Shown: positions 53,272-64,000 of the stretch, piece by piece
Numbering within the stretch: position 1 is the stretch's first letter
Layout: each line of letters begins with the position of its first letter
Assembly (NCBI RefSeq): GCF_017052585.1
Contig: NZ_JAFFHZ010000001.1
Location: forward strand, 1,856,501-1,920,500
Direction of reading: 5' to 3'
DNA from: Paenibacillus apiarius
GTDB lineage: Bacteria > Bacillota > Bacilli > Paenibacillales > Paenibacillaceae
Length of the DNA stretch: 64,000 bases
Position numbers and translations under genes: made by a program
The notes under the pieces: generated by a model
What the model saw: only the letters and a program-made list of their open reading frames with translations
What the model was told of the DNA's origin: nothing
Database searches by the model: none

Positions 53272-55320
53272 ATGGATGCATACAACACCAATGGAAGAAG
53301 AAAGCTCAAGCGGCAGGCAAGCTTGCTCGTTTGTCTCTTCGTTTTCCTCTTGGCGTTTAACGGGTGCCAGGCCCCGCAGCCAAGACCGCATTCCGAGTCG
53401 CTCACCGATAAGGGACAAGCTCCCCGGCGAATTCACGTTAACGAGGCTGCCGACGCTTCCGTGCCGGAGCGGCTGCAGTCGCTTCGCGCCGCGGCATGGC
53501 CGCAGTTGAACAACATCTGGCCGCATGTTCCGTGGTCTGATGTGGCACTCCTCTACGCGGATGGCCAGCAAGTCTACGCCGTCGAAGCAAAAAGCGTCCG
53601 GCTGCTGGCGGGCAACGATCATCAGGCCGCTCTGCCCTTGCCCGATTACGGGCAAGTTAGCGTACGGACATGGCAAGGAACCCACGCCGTCATCGTACGG
53701 AAGCCGGATAGCCGCCTGCAAGGCCCCAGCGCGGAAGCGGAAGAGGAGCGAGCCTTCCGGCTTGCTACAGAGCAGTTAGTGCTCACATTGGGCTTCCCGC
53801 GTGAAGGCACACGGCGCGCAACCCAATACCCTTTAAGCGACAAGCCGCGTCAATACAGATTGGCGCTTATCGATCGGTTGACCAGCGCCGTCTTGGATGA
53901 AACTTATCGCAAGAACCGTCTGCAGGAAGCTAAATATTGGTGGGACACATATCAGCAAAATGCCGCTGACGATTCACGCGCACGCGTTAACGAGGAACTT
54001 CGCGAAGGGGCGGCAAGCTACGTCAGCAATTATGCTCGATATGCAGCCGCTCATCCCGATGCCAGTGATGTGGCGTCATGGAGACGTTCCTTGCGTGCGG
54101 AAGCTGCGCAATGGAAGCCGTCTGACCTTGCCTCCTTGGTGGATGAAAGCCGTGCAGTCACATTGTGGACAGCATTGTTGGCCGATGAGGCCGGTATCGA
54201 TTGGCGTGAAGCCGCCTATAATGGCACCGAACCCGCAAGAACGCTGCTGTCGTCCCAGTCTGCCGAATGGCAGTCATTGCCGGCAGAGATTGCAGGCGCG
54301 GCCAAGGAGATGACAAAAAGACTGAACCAAACGGTGTCAGACAGCATGAGCTTATACATTAGCGGCTACGAAGATGCAAAGAAACCATTGCTCGCGCTGC
54401 CTGCTGGCGGAACACGCAATGGGGCGCGTTGGAACGGATTCTACAAGAGCAGCGATATTCCGGGCACAGTGCTGCATGAAGTTACCGGAAGCGTGGACGT
54501 GCTGTCAGGCTCGGTTCAGCTGCGCAATAAGACCGTCGCTGTTCAGCCCAATCGCTTCCAAGCACAGCTCAAGGATGAAGAAGCAATTCTGGTCATTCCG
54601 TTGTGGGAGAATGATTACATATGGGATGGTCAGACTCTTCAGCTCACCGAGCCGCTGCTGCAGGGGAAGGTCAATGCTGTTTCTCAATTCGATATGTACG
54701 GACGGCGCTACTTCATCGCAGACGTGGCGAGCCCGGCATTGCCAGGGGGAGGAATCGGGCCTTACACTCCACCGGTCGCCTCCCATGAACCGCTTAGGGA
54801 CATTCGCGGGCACTGGGCAGAGAGCACCATTGGGCAGCTTGTCGCCGATCACACCGTTAGCGGCTATGAGGATAGCACGTTCCGCCCCAATCGCCGGGTG
54901 ACACGAGCCGAATTCGCGCAAATGATCGTTGGCGCATACAAGCTTAAGCCGCGCGCTGGCCGCGTTTACCCGGATACAGCCAAGCATTGGGCCAAGGACG
55001 CTATCGCCACGGCGCAATCCTACGGTATCGTTCAAGGCTACGATGAGAATACGTATGGACCGAACGATTGGATTACACGCGAACAGATGGCGGTCATGCT
55101 AGTCAAAGCTTCGCATCTGCCGAAACGTTCGTTGGCCCAACCATACAAACGGTTTACAGATACGTATTTGCTATCCGGGTGGGCTGAACAGGATGTGTAC
55201 ACCGCCATTGCCCACGGCATACTCGGGGGCTATGAAGACCGCAAGCTCAAGCCGCTTCATCGGGCAACGCGCGCGGAGGCAGCCGTGATGCTGCACAACG
55301 CGCTTCAGCTCAACACGTGA
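53272..55320 (+). CDS. Exported protein with three C-terminal SLH domains, possible lipoprotein
   Basis: A 682-residue protein. The N-terminal hydrophobic segment (LLVCLFVFLLAFNGCQ) ends in a cysteine that resembles a lipobox, but the -3 and -2 residues (F, N) are not canonical. The central 450 residues match no family I recognise; a block with ADEAGIDWREAAYNG and NQTVSDSMSLYISGYEDAKK is mainly helical, then a beta-rich region follows. SLH domains lie at about 505-680: IRGHWAESTI ... VTRAEF, TAKHWAKDAI ... ITREQM, and a weaker third ... ATRAEA. AAAAGGAG is eight bases before ATG 53272; the GTG at 53263 would overlap it. Plus strand, own terminator. Confidence 0.85.
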   Translation: MDAYNTNGRRKLKRQASLLVCLFVFLLAFNGCQAPQPRPHSESLTDKGQAPRRIHVNEAADASVPERLQSLRAAAWPQLNNIWPHVPWSDVALLYADGQQVYAVEAKSVRLLAGNDHQAALPLPDYGQVSVRTWQGTHAVIVRKPDSRLQGPSAEAEEERAFRLATEQLVLTLGFPREGTRRATQYPLSDKPRQYRLALIDRLTSAVLDETYRKNRLQEAKYWWDTYQQNAADDSRARVNEELREGAASYVSNYARYAAAHPDASDVASWRRSLRAEAAQWKPSDLASLVDESRAVTLWTALLADEAGIDWREAAYNGTEPARTLLSSQSAEWQSLPAEIAGAAKEMTKRLNQTVSDSMSLYISGYEDAKKPLLALPAGGTRNGARWNGFYKSSDIPGTVLHEVTGSVDVLSGSVQLRNKTVAVQPNRFQAQLKDEEAILVIPLWENDYIWDGQTLQLTEPLLQGKVNAVSQFDMYGRRYFIADVASPALPGGGIGPYTPPVASHEPLRDIRGHWAESTIGQLVADHTVSGYEDSTFRPNRRVTRAEFAQMIVGAYKLKPRAGRVYPDTAKHWAKDAIATAQSYGIVQGYDENTYGPNDWITREQMAVMLVKASHLPKRSLAQPYKRFTDTYLLSGWAEQDVYTAIAHGILGGYEDRKLKPLHRATRAEAAVMLHNALQLNT

Positions 55321-55340
55321 TAAATCATACATTTTAAGGC

Positions 55341-55389
55341 AAGAACCGGGGAACGCTGTACAGAAGAAGCCTAACCCGGTTCTTGTATT
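55341..55389 (+). terminator. Terminator of the plus-strand SLH gene
   Basis: A perfect 10-bp stem AAGAACCGGG / CCCGGTTCTT with a 24-base loop, then GTATT; the T-run is weak. Confidence 0.65.
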
Positions 55390-55408
55390 ACATGTAACTC
55401 CCGCCTAA

Positions 55409-55462
55409 CAAAGAAAGGGACTGTACCCGCAGCAGAACATTCTGCTTAGGGGACAATCCCTT
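55409..55462 (-). terminator. Terminator of the atp operon
   Basis: AAGGGATTGT / ACAGTCCCTT stem extended by CCC/GGG and an inner AGCAGAA/TTCTGCT hairpin, followed by TCTTTGTT on the minus strand, 18 bases after atpC. Confidence 0.85.
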
Positions 55463-55480
55463 ACTAATGCCAAAGGCATG

Positions 55481-55897
55481 TTACCATTGTCTTTGCGACA
55501 CTTTAATCCGCGTCACGGCACGTTGGAGCGACAATTCCGCACGACGGAAGTCAACGGAATCCTGCTTGCTCCGCGCAGCCAGCGCCAGACGTTGTTCCGC
55601 CCGGGCTTTCGCTGCTTTGGCACGTTCCACATCGATTTCTTCTGGCATTTCAGCGCTTTCCGCAAGCACGACGACTTTGTCTTTACGCACTTCGACAAAT
55701 CCACCGTGAACCGCAATCCAATGTTCTTTGCCGCCTTCTTTGATCTTCATCGGACCAATTTGCAGCGGAGTAACCATTGGAATATGGTTCGCCAAAATAC
55801 CCAGATCACCTTCGACGCCCTTGACGCTAATCATGTCCACCTGCTGTTCGAACACTTTGTGCTCCGGTGTAACGATTTCCAACAAAAAGGTGCTCAA
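55481..55897 (-). CDS. atpC: ATP synthase F1 subunit epsilon
   Basis: A 138-residue central-stalk subunit: N-terminal beta-sandwich with VEGDLGILANHIPMVTPLQIG and a C-terminal helical hairpin (ERAKAAKARAEQRLALAARSK...) that can inhibit ATP hydrolysis. Start is TTG 55897 behind AAGGAGG. Last gene of the atp operon. Confidence 0.95.
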   Translation of the reverse strand: MSTFLLEIVTPEHKVFEQQVDMISVKGVEGDLGILANHIPMVTPLQIGPMKIKEGGKEHWIAVHGGFVEVRKDKVVVLAESAEMPEEIDVERAKAAKARAEQRLALAARSKQDSVDFRRAELSLQRAVTRIKVSQRQW

Positions 55898-55965
55898 CTG
55901 AGGTTTCCTCCTTCCGTTCTGTCTGCCGCCGTTGGCGTTAGACAGCCCGTTTCACGTCAAGCCGC

Positions 55966-58268
<2,303 letters not shown>

Positions 58269-58370
58269 TTCCATCTCACCTGCCTTTAGCACTTTGCGCA
58301 GGGCAAAGCGGACTTCTTCGTCATGCTACCGGGAGACCGTCCGGCTTCCCGGCTGTCATAACATTATCTA

Positions 58371-59891
<1,521 letters not shown>

Positions 59892-59925
59892 TCACCCCAT
59901 TCTACCGTGCTATATATGAAAACTA

Positions 59926-60471
59926 CTATGCTTGAGATTTCAATGTTTTGTTCAAGCGTTTCAACTTGCCGGACAAGCTGCCGTCATACAGGCGATCCCC
60001 GATGCGGACGAGCATGCCGCCAATGATGGATGCGTCGACTTCGTTTTGAATGCGGATGGTCTTGCCCAGCTTTTGACCGAACTCTGCGGCAACCGCTTGC
60101 TTCTCCGTCTCATTTAACGGATAAGCCGTTGTCACGTAAGCGTCCAACAGCCCGATCGCTTCGCCTGCAATCCGAATGTAACTGTCGACCACCTCATGCA
60201 AAATGTTGATGCGGCCGCGCTCAATAAGCAGCTGCAGCGTATTGAATACGATGTCGGAGACTTGTTCTTTGAGCGCAATGTCCAGCACCCCGATTTTGTC
60301 CGCCAACACAACATTCGGCGATGTCAACAAGACATGCAGCTTCTCGTTGCCGGATACTAATTGAGCGGCTTCCTTCAGTTGCTGTTCGGTTTCCGAAATG
60401 GACTTGCGTTCCTCGGCAAGCTCGAACAACGCTCTGGCGTAACGCTTGGCAATTCCGATTTCTTGGCTCAT
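59926..60471 (-). CDS. atpH: ATP synthase subunit delta (OSCP)
   Basis: A 181-residue peripheral-stalk subunit with N-terminal AKRYARALFELAEE and C-terminal VRIGDRLYDGSLSGKLKRLNKTL signatures. It connects subunit b to the top of F1. ATG overlaps the atpF stop by four bases (ATGA). Confidence 0.96.
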   Translation of the reverse strand: MSQEIGIAKRYARALFELAEERKSISETEQQLKEAAQLVSGNEKLHVLLTSPNVVLADKIGVLDIALKEQVSDIVFNTLQLLIERGRINILHEVVDSYIRIAGEAIGLLDAYVTTAYPLNETEKQAVAAEFGQKLGKTIRIQNEVDASIIGGMLVRIGDRLYDGSLSGKLKRLNKTLKSQA

Positions 60472-60953
60472 TGTTTGTCCCCTACCTCTTTCAGGTATTG
60501 GCCAACCAATTGCTCTTGCTCCTTCTCATCCACTTGTTTCTCCAAGATTTTGGAAGCAATCGCAACGGACATGCTGCTCACTTCGTTGCGAAGCGCAGCC
60601 ACCGCCTTGTTCTTTTCGCTTTCGATATCGCGGGCCGCTTCTTCTTTCAAGCGAACCGATTCTTCTTTGGCGCCAGCAATGATATCATCTGCCTGCCGCG
60701 CGCTAGTTTGTCTCGCTTGCTCAATAATGTCGTACGCTTCCTTGCGCGCTGTAGCAAGAGCTTGCTTCTGTTCTTCCACAAAAGTCTGCGCCTGTGTGCG
60801 GCTGTTAGCCGCTTCATCCATTTGCTGCTGCACAAGCGCGCGGCGTTTTTCCATGACGTCGAACAACGCCCCGAATGCATATTTTCTCAGCAATAAATAT
60901 AGGATTAAAAAAGCAACAATCGCAAACACGAAATTTTCCCAAACAAAGTTCAC
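60468..60953 (-). CDS. atpF: ATP synthase Fo subunit b
   Basis: A 161-residue peripheral-stalk subunit: one membrane helix (about 6-27) and a long charged coiled coil. AAAGGAG is eight bases before GTG 60953, my chosen start; GTG 60962 overlaps that site. It is separated from atpE by a gap of about 190 bases that contains a terminator-like hairpin. Confidence 0.94.
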   Translation of the reverse strand: MNFVWENFVFAIVAFLILYLLLRKYAFGALFDVMEKRRALVQQQMDEAANSRTQAQTFVEEQKQALATARKEAYDIIEQARQTSARQADDIIAGAKEESVRLKEEAARDIESEKNKAVAALRNEVSSMSVAIASKILEKQVDEKEQEQLVGQYLKEVGDKQ

Positions 60954-61090
60954 TACAGTCACTCCTTTCCGTTAACGTGAAGTGCGGGTCCCAATCAGAA
61001 ACGGAAGTCTTGTTTGTATATGGACATGACACCGTTCCGATTCAATGAATAAGACAAGCACAGGAACTGGCACGTTCTCATTCATTTAAC

Positions 61091-61120
61091 AAAACGAAGG
61101 CGCGGATGGCATCGGCCTTC
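61091..61120 (-). terminator. Hairpin between atpE and atpF
   Basis: Stem GAAGGC / GCCTTC with a 13-base loop, followed by GTTTTGTT on the minus strand, 27 bases after the atpE stop. A leaky terminator or RNA-stability element. Confidence 0.45.
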
Positions 61121-61146
61121 CCCGCCAAACCGTTTGTCTATTCGTA

Positions 61147-61383
<237 letters not shown>

Positions 61384-61451
61384 TTATTGTAATCTAGCAT
61401 TGTTTATATGTCTCATCCGAAATACCCTAAGGGGCGGTTCGGCAGAGTTTG

Positions 61452-62246
61452 TTAATGTTCTTCATGTATGCTTGACTGCGCGATGTATACCATCGTCAGC
61501 ATCGTAAAGATAAAGGCCTGCAAGGCGCCGATGAAAATACTGAAGCCCTGCCATGCCGCAAGGAACGGCAAGCCGAATACCCCTGCTCCGACGAGCGTAG
61601 TTATCAGAATTTCCCCAGCGAAAATGTTGGCGTATAGCCGGATGCCGAGAGCGACCGGTTTCGCCAGATTTTCCACGATATTGAGTGGAAGGAAGACTGG
61701 GAAAGGCTCCACGTAATGCTTCAAGTAATGTTTCCGGTTGTGCTTCAAGCCCAAGTAATGGACCAGCAAGAAAACGATAAAGGCCAGACCGAATGTTACG
61801 GAAATATCGGCCGTCGGCGATTTGTACCAGAGCAGCTCAACATGCGGGTCTTTGCCCTTGGCAACCAGTTGGTCGAATACTTGCTGGCTTGTCGTCGTAA
61901 TTTCCTGTCCGAAGATAGTCTGCGGATGATGCGCTTCCGTAATGACCGCGAACGGGAGGCCCAACAAGTTGGATACGAAAATAAACAAGATGAGCGTCAT
62001 TCCTAAGGAGACGTAAGCCCTGCCCTTCTTCAAATCCATGGCGCTTCCTATAATCCCGTGCACGAACTCGACGACCCATTCCATGAAATTTTGCAATTTG
62101 GAAGGGTTCTCTACCGACAAGTTGCGAACGGCCAGACGGGCTAGCACGAAGACGATAGTCATACTGATGAGAAGCGTTAGGATGATAGATAGATCAAGGC
62201 GCAGTCCCAAAACCTCGATAATCGGTGCTGAATGCAATGTGTTCAC
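61452..62246 (-). CDS. atpB: ATP synthase Fo subunit a
   Basis: A 264-residue membrane subunit with five to six helices. The essential arginine is in GIRLYANIFAGEIL, and the C-terminal IGALQAFIFTMLTMVYIAQS block is typical. It forms the proton half-channels facing the c-ring. Confidence 0.96.
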   Translation of the reverse strand: MNTLHSAPIIEVLGLRLDLSIILTLLISMTIVFVLARLAVRNLSVENPSKLQNFMEWVVEFVHGIIGSAMDLKKGRAYVSLGMTLILFIFVSNLLGLPFAVITEAHHPQTIFGQEITTTSQQVFDQLVAKGKDPHVELLWYKSPTADISVTFGLAFIVFLLVHYLGLKHNRKHYLKHYVEPFPVFLPLNIVENLAKPVALGIRLYANIFAGEILITTLVGAGVFGLPFLAAWQGFSIFIGALQAFIFTMLTMVYIAQSSIHEEH

Positions 62247-62264
62247 CCCTTTCCAATAAGCTGC

Positions 62265-62642
62265 TTATTCACTTTTTTTCCATTCCATAATGATGCTTAC
62301 GGAAATTGTCAATATTTGCATAAATATCAACCCCGCAATTGTCGACACAAGCGACACCTGCTCGAACTTTATGCCAATCATGACTGCCAACAGCACGATG
62401 CACATTCTCGTTACGAGTCCAAGGTTGTACCGCTTCCGCTCCTGGCTTACGGCGAGTTCGGCAAGCTGTCTAACTTTCATCGACAAATAGCGCGCGTTAA
62501 TTAAGCCGGCGACCGTTCCCAGCGTCAAGCCGGCAGCGTAAGGCCGGTAATCCGGTGAAAAAGCCCATACGAGAAGGAACACCGACATTAGGATGAACGC
62601 CACCCTGGTCACGGCATGGACAATCGAAGTCATATCATTCAT
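62265..62642 (-). CDS. atpI: ATP synthase subunit I (AtpI)
   Basis: A 125-residue protein with four hydrophobic segments and RYLSMKVRQLAELAVSQERKRYNLGLVTRM in the cytoplasmic loop, matching the PF03899 ATP synthase I family, which assists c-ring assembly. ATG 62642 has GGGGG six bases upstream and overlaps the end of the preceding gene by eight bases. Confidence 0.88.
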   Translation of the reverse strand: MNDMTSIVHAVTRVAFILMSVFLLVWAFSPDYRPYAAGLTLGTVAGLINARYLSMKVRQLAELAVSQERKRYNLGLVTRMCIVLLAVMIGIKFEQVSLVSTIAGLIFMQILTISVSIIMEWKKSE

Positions 62643-62868
62643 CTTGTTCCCCCATGAACTTTTTGACAAAGTAGATGATGTTCACGATACCGAGGCACAT
62701 CCCGGATATCATTCCTGCGGCAAGCCAAATCTTTGGCCCGTCCAACACTTGCGCCAGCCACTTCCCCGCAAAGTATCCGATGATGATGTACACGGCAAGC
62801 ATAACACCTGCCCCACCAATACTAAGGGCGGTCAGCCAAGCGCTTTCATTGCGTTTCGGCGTTTTCAT
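62635..62868 (-). CDS. AtpZ/AtpI-family small membrane protein
   Basis: A 77-residue protein with two membrane helices (about 12-34 and 45-69) and the sequence GYFAGKWLAQVLDGPKIWLAAGMISGMCLGIVNIIYFVKKF, characteristic of the AtpZ family (PF09527) at the head of many atp operons. Members have been linked to Mg2+/Ca2+ transport or c-ring assembly. First gene of this operon, 13 bases after the predicted start of transcription, with only a weak GGGAA ribosome site. Confidence 0.85.
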   Translation of the reverse strand: MKTPKRNESAWLTALSIGGAGVMLAVYIIIGYFAGKWLAQVLDGPKIWLAAGMISGMCLGIVNIIYFVKKFMGEQDE

Positions 62869-62887
62869 AGGCTAATAATTCCCATTC

Positions 62888-62917
62888 ATTTTACTTAACA
62901 ATACGAGATTTTGTCAA
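62888..62917 (-). promoter_or_regulatory. atp operon promoter
   Basis: Perfect TTGACA (62912-62917), 18-base spacer and TAAAAT (62888-62893, five of six). Start point near 62881, so the leader is unusually short. Confidence 0.75.
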
Positions 62918-63044
62918 TTCATAAAAACCCTGTATTTATAAGGATGAAAACGATGTATTTTGCCTTCTGATGTCGCAAAAATCCGCGCAAACCGTACAGT
63001 ATCACTGTATGCTGGAACGTTATGCTCTAGAAGACAGCTTGAAA

Positions 63045-64000
63045 TCAAATTGTGAACGTTGTGTGAAAAGCCTCCGGACGCTCCGCCTGCAGTCCAAAAT
63101 TGTGAAGAATCGCACTGACAATGCGTTGCGACGCTTTGCCGTCTCCATATGGATTGGCGGCTTTGCTCATCCTTGCATAGGTTGATTCATCCGACAGCAA
63201 TGCCTTTGTACGCTCATACACCATCTCCTCTTCCGTACCGACCAGTTCCAATGTGCCTGCATCGATGCCTTCCGGTCGTTCGGTAGTTTCGCGAAGGACG
63301 AGCACCGGTATGCCAAATGACGGTGCTTCCTCCTGGAGACCGCCCGAATCGGTAAGTATGAGATGCGTATGAGGATAAAAATTATGAAAGTCCACCACAT
63401 CAAACGGGTCAATCAGCTTAATGCGCGGGTGATCCCCCAACATCTCATAGGCCGGTTCACGAACTGCCGGACTAAGATGGACCGGATACACGATGGCGAT
63501 ATCCTCGAACTCGTCCGCTATGCGGCGCACGGCGCGGAATATATTGCGGTGCGGTTCTCCCTGCGATTCACGGCGGTGAGCCGTCATCAGCACGAGCCGC
63601 TTGCCCTGTGCCCAATCGAGCACTTCATGCGTGTAATCGGATCGTACTGTATATTGAAACACATCTGTTACCGTGTTGCCTGTGACAAATATCGATGAAT
63701 CTTTCTTATTTTCGTGTCTCAAGTTATTTGCCGACCAATCGGTAGGCGCGAAATGCAGGTCTGCCAATACTCCGGTCAATTGCCGGTTCATTTCTTCCGG
63801 ATACGGCGACATTTTATTCCATGTCCGCAATCCTGCCTCGACGTGCCCAACTTGGATCTGCTGCAAAAATGCGGCATAACTAGCCAAGAAGGTGGTGAGC
63901 GTATCTCCGTGCACAAGCACGATATCCGGCTTCGCCTCCCGCAGCACCGGCTCCAATCCTTGCAGCACCCGAATCGAAATGTCATTCAGCGTCTGGCTCG
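63045..64000 (-). CDS. wecB: UDP-GlcNAc 2-epimerase (non-hydrolysing), cut by the right window edge
   Basis: The C-terminal 318 codons of an enzyme normally about 370-390 residues long; the frame is open to the edge (SQTLNDISIRVLQGLEPVL at the start). Visible blocks: DIVLVHGDTLTT, HVEAGLRTWNKMSPYPEEMNR with the catalytic acidic and basic residues, HRRESQGEP, LTDSGGLQEEAPSFGIPVLVLRETTERPEG. It interconverts UDP-GlcNAc and UDP-ManNAc, the donor for TagA in this window, so it likely feeds secondary wall polymer synthesis. It lies upstream of, and in the same direction as, the atp operon. Confidence 0.94.
   Translation of the reverse strand, partial: SQTLNDISIRVLQGLEPVLREAKPDIVLVHGDTLTTFLASYAAFLQQIQVGHVEAGLRTWNKMSPYPEEMNRQLTGVLADLHFAPTDWSANNLRHENKKDSSIFVTGNTVTDVFQYTVRSDYTHEVLDWAQGKRLVLMTAHRRESQGEPHRNIFRAVRRIADEFEDIAIVYPVHLSPAVREPAYEMLGDHPRIKLIDPFDVVDFHNFYPHTHLILTDSGGLQEEAPSFGIPVLVLRETTERPEGIDAGTLELVGTEEEMVYERTKALLSDESTYARMSKAANPYGDGKASQRIVSAILHNFGLQAERPEAFHTTFTI

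Noticed and set aside
62618-62865. Reverse-strand frames opposite the atpI/atpZ genes
   Set aside because: They only mirror the hydrophobic codons of genuine membrane proteins and lack start signals.

Overview
The window reads as a chromosomal segment of a spore-forming, flagellated, S-layer-bearing Firmicute, most probably a Paenibacillus. The evidence is the sporulation genes (spoIID, spoIIQ, spoIIID, an alpha/beta SASP), mbl-flhO-flhP and murA in the order familiar from Bacillales, degSU, an 11-gene nuo operon without nuoEFG, and several SLH-domain surface proteins. The main S-layer protein carries the SLH motif set TRAE/TVEE/TRTQ, which I recall for SpaA of Paenibacillus alvei, so a relative of that species is my best guess (inference). 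Nearly every gene is on the minus strand; only a short-chain dehydrogenase-like gene, one SLH lipoprotein-like gene and two doubtful mini-ORFs are on plus. I saw no rRNA, tRNA, IS element, prophage or CRISPR array.

Layout by coordinate: 1-80 is the start of a gene leaving the left edge. 0.6-3.1 kb holds a small glycosyltransferase-like protein and the DegS/DegU two-component system. 3.1-22.1 kb is a surface-protein region: a phosphodiester-glycosidase protein with stalk domains, a 1317-aa Ig/SLH protein, metK, a SASP, an 857-aa secreted protein, the S-layer protein and a 1212-aa SLH protein. 22.2-27.4 kb encodes synthesis of the secondary cell wall polymer that SLH domains bind: tagO, tagA, csaB and a DUF5693 membrane protein. 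27.6-32.2 kb has fabZ, a pgsA-like gene, an EpuA-family gene, flhP, flhO and mbl. 32.3-38.1 kb has spoIIID, spoIIQ, spoIID, a zinc-ribbon membrane protein, murA and ywzB. A subtilisin with SLH domains follows (38.2-41.1 kb), then nuoN to nuoA (41.3-51.6 kb). After an SDR-like gene and another SLH protein (52.4-55.3 kb) come the atp operon atpC to atpZ (55.5-62.9 kb) and a UDP-GlcNAc 2-epimerase running off the right edge.

The genes form three connected themes. First, the cell surface: the epimerase makes UDP-ManNAc, TagO and TagA build the GlcNAc-ManNAc linkage unit, CsaB pyruvylates the polymer, and at least five SLH proteins in the window would dock on it. Second, envelope growth and sporulation: MurA, Mbl, PgsA and FabZ alongside the sigma-F/sigma-E engulfment genes. 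Third, energy conversion: complex I and F1Fo ATP synthase.

The most unusual non-coding signal lies between nuoA and the SDR gene. A near-consensus promoter (TTGACG-17-TATAAT) carries an almost perfect Fur box at its start point and is followed about 160 nt later by a strong intrinsic terminator, with no convincing ORF. This looks like an iron-regulated small RNA next to an Fe-S-rich complex I operon, and it contains a stretch complementary to the nuoA ribosome binding site. Other regulatory observations are a possible attenuator in the metK leader with no recognisable S-box, tandem in-frame translation starts for the S-layer gene, two Spo0A boxes upstream of murA, and a four-copy dispersed palindromic repeat.
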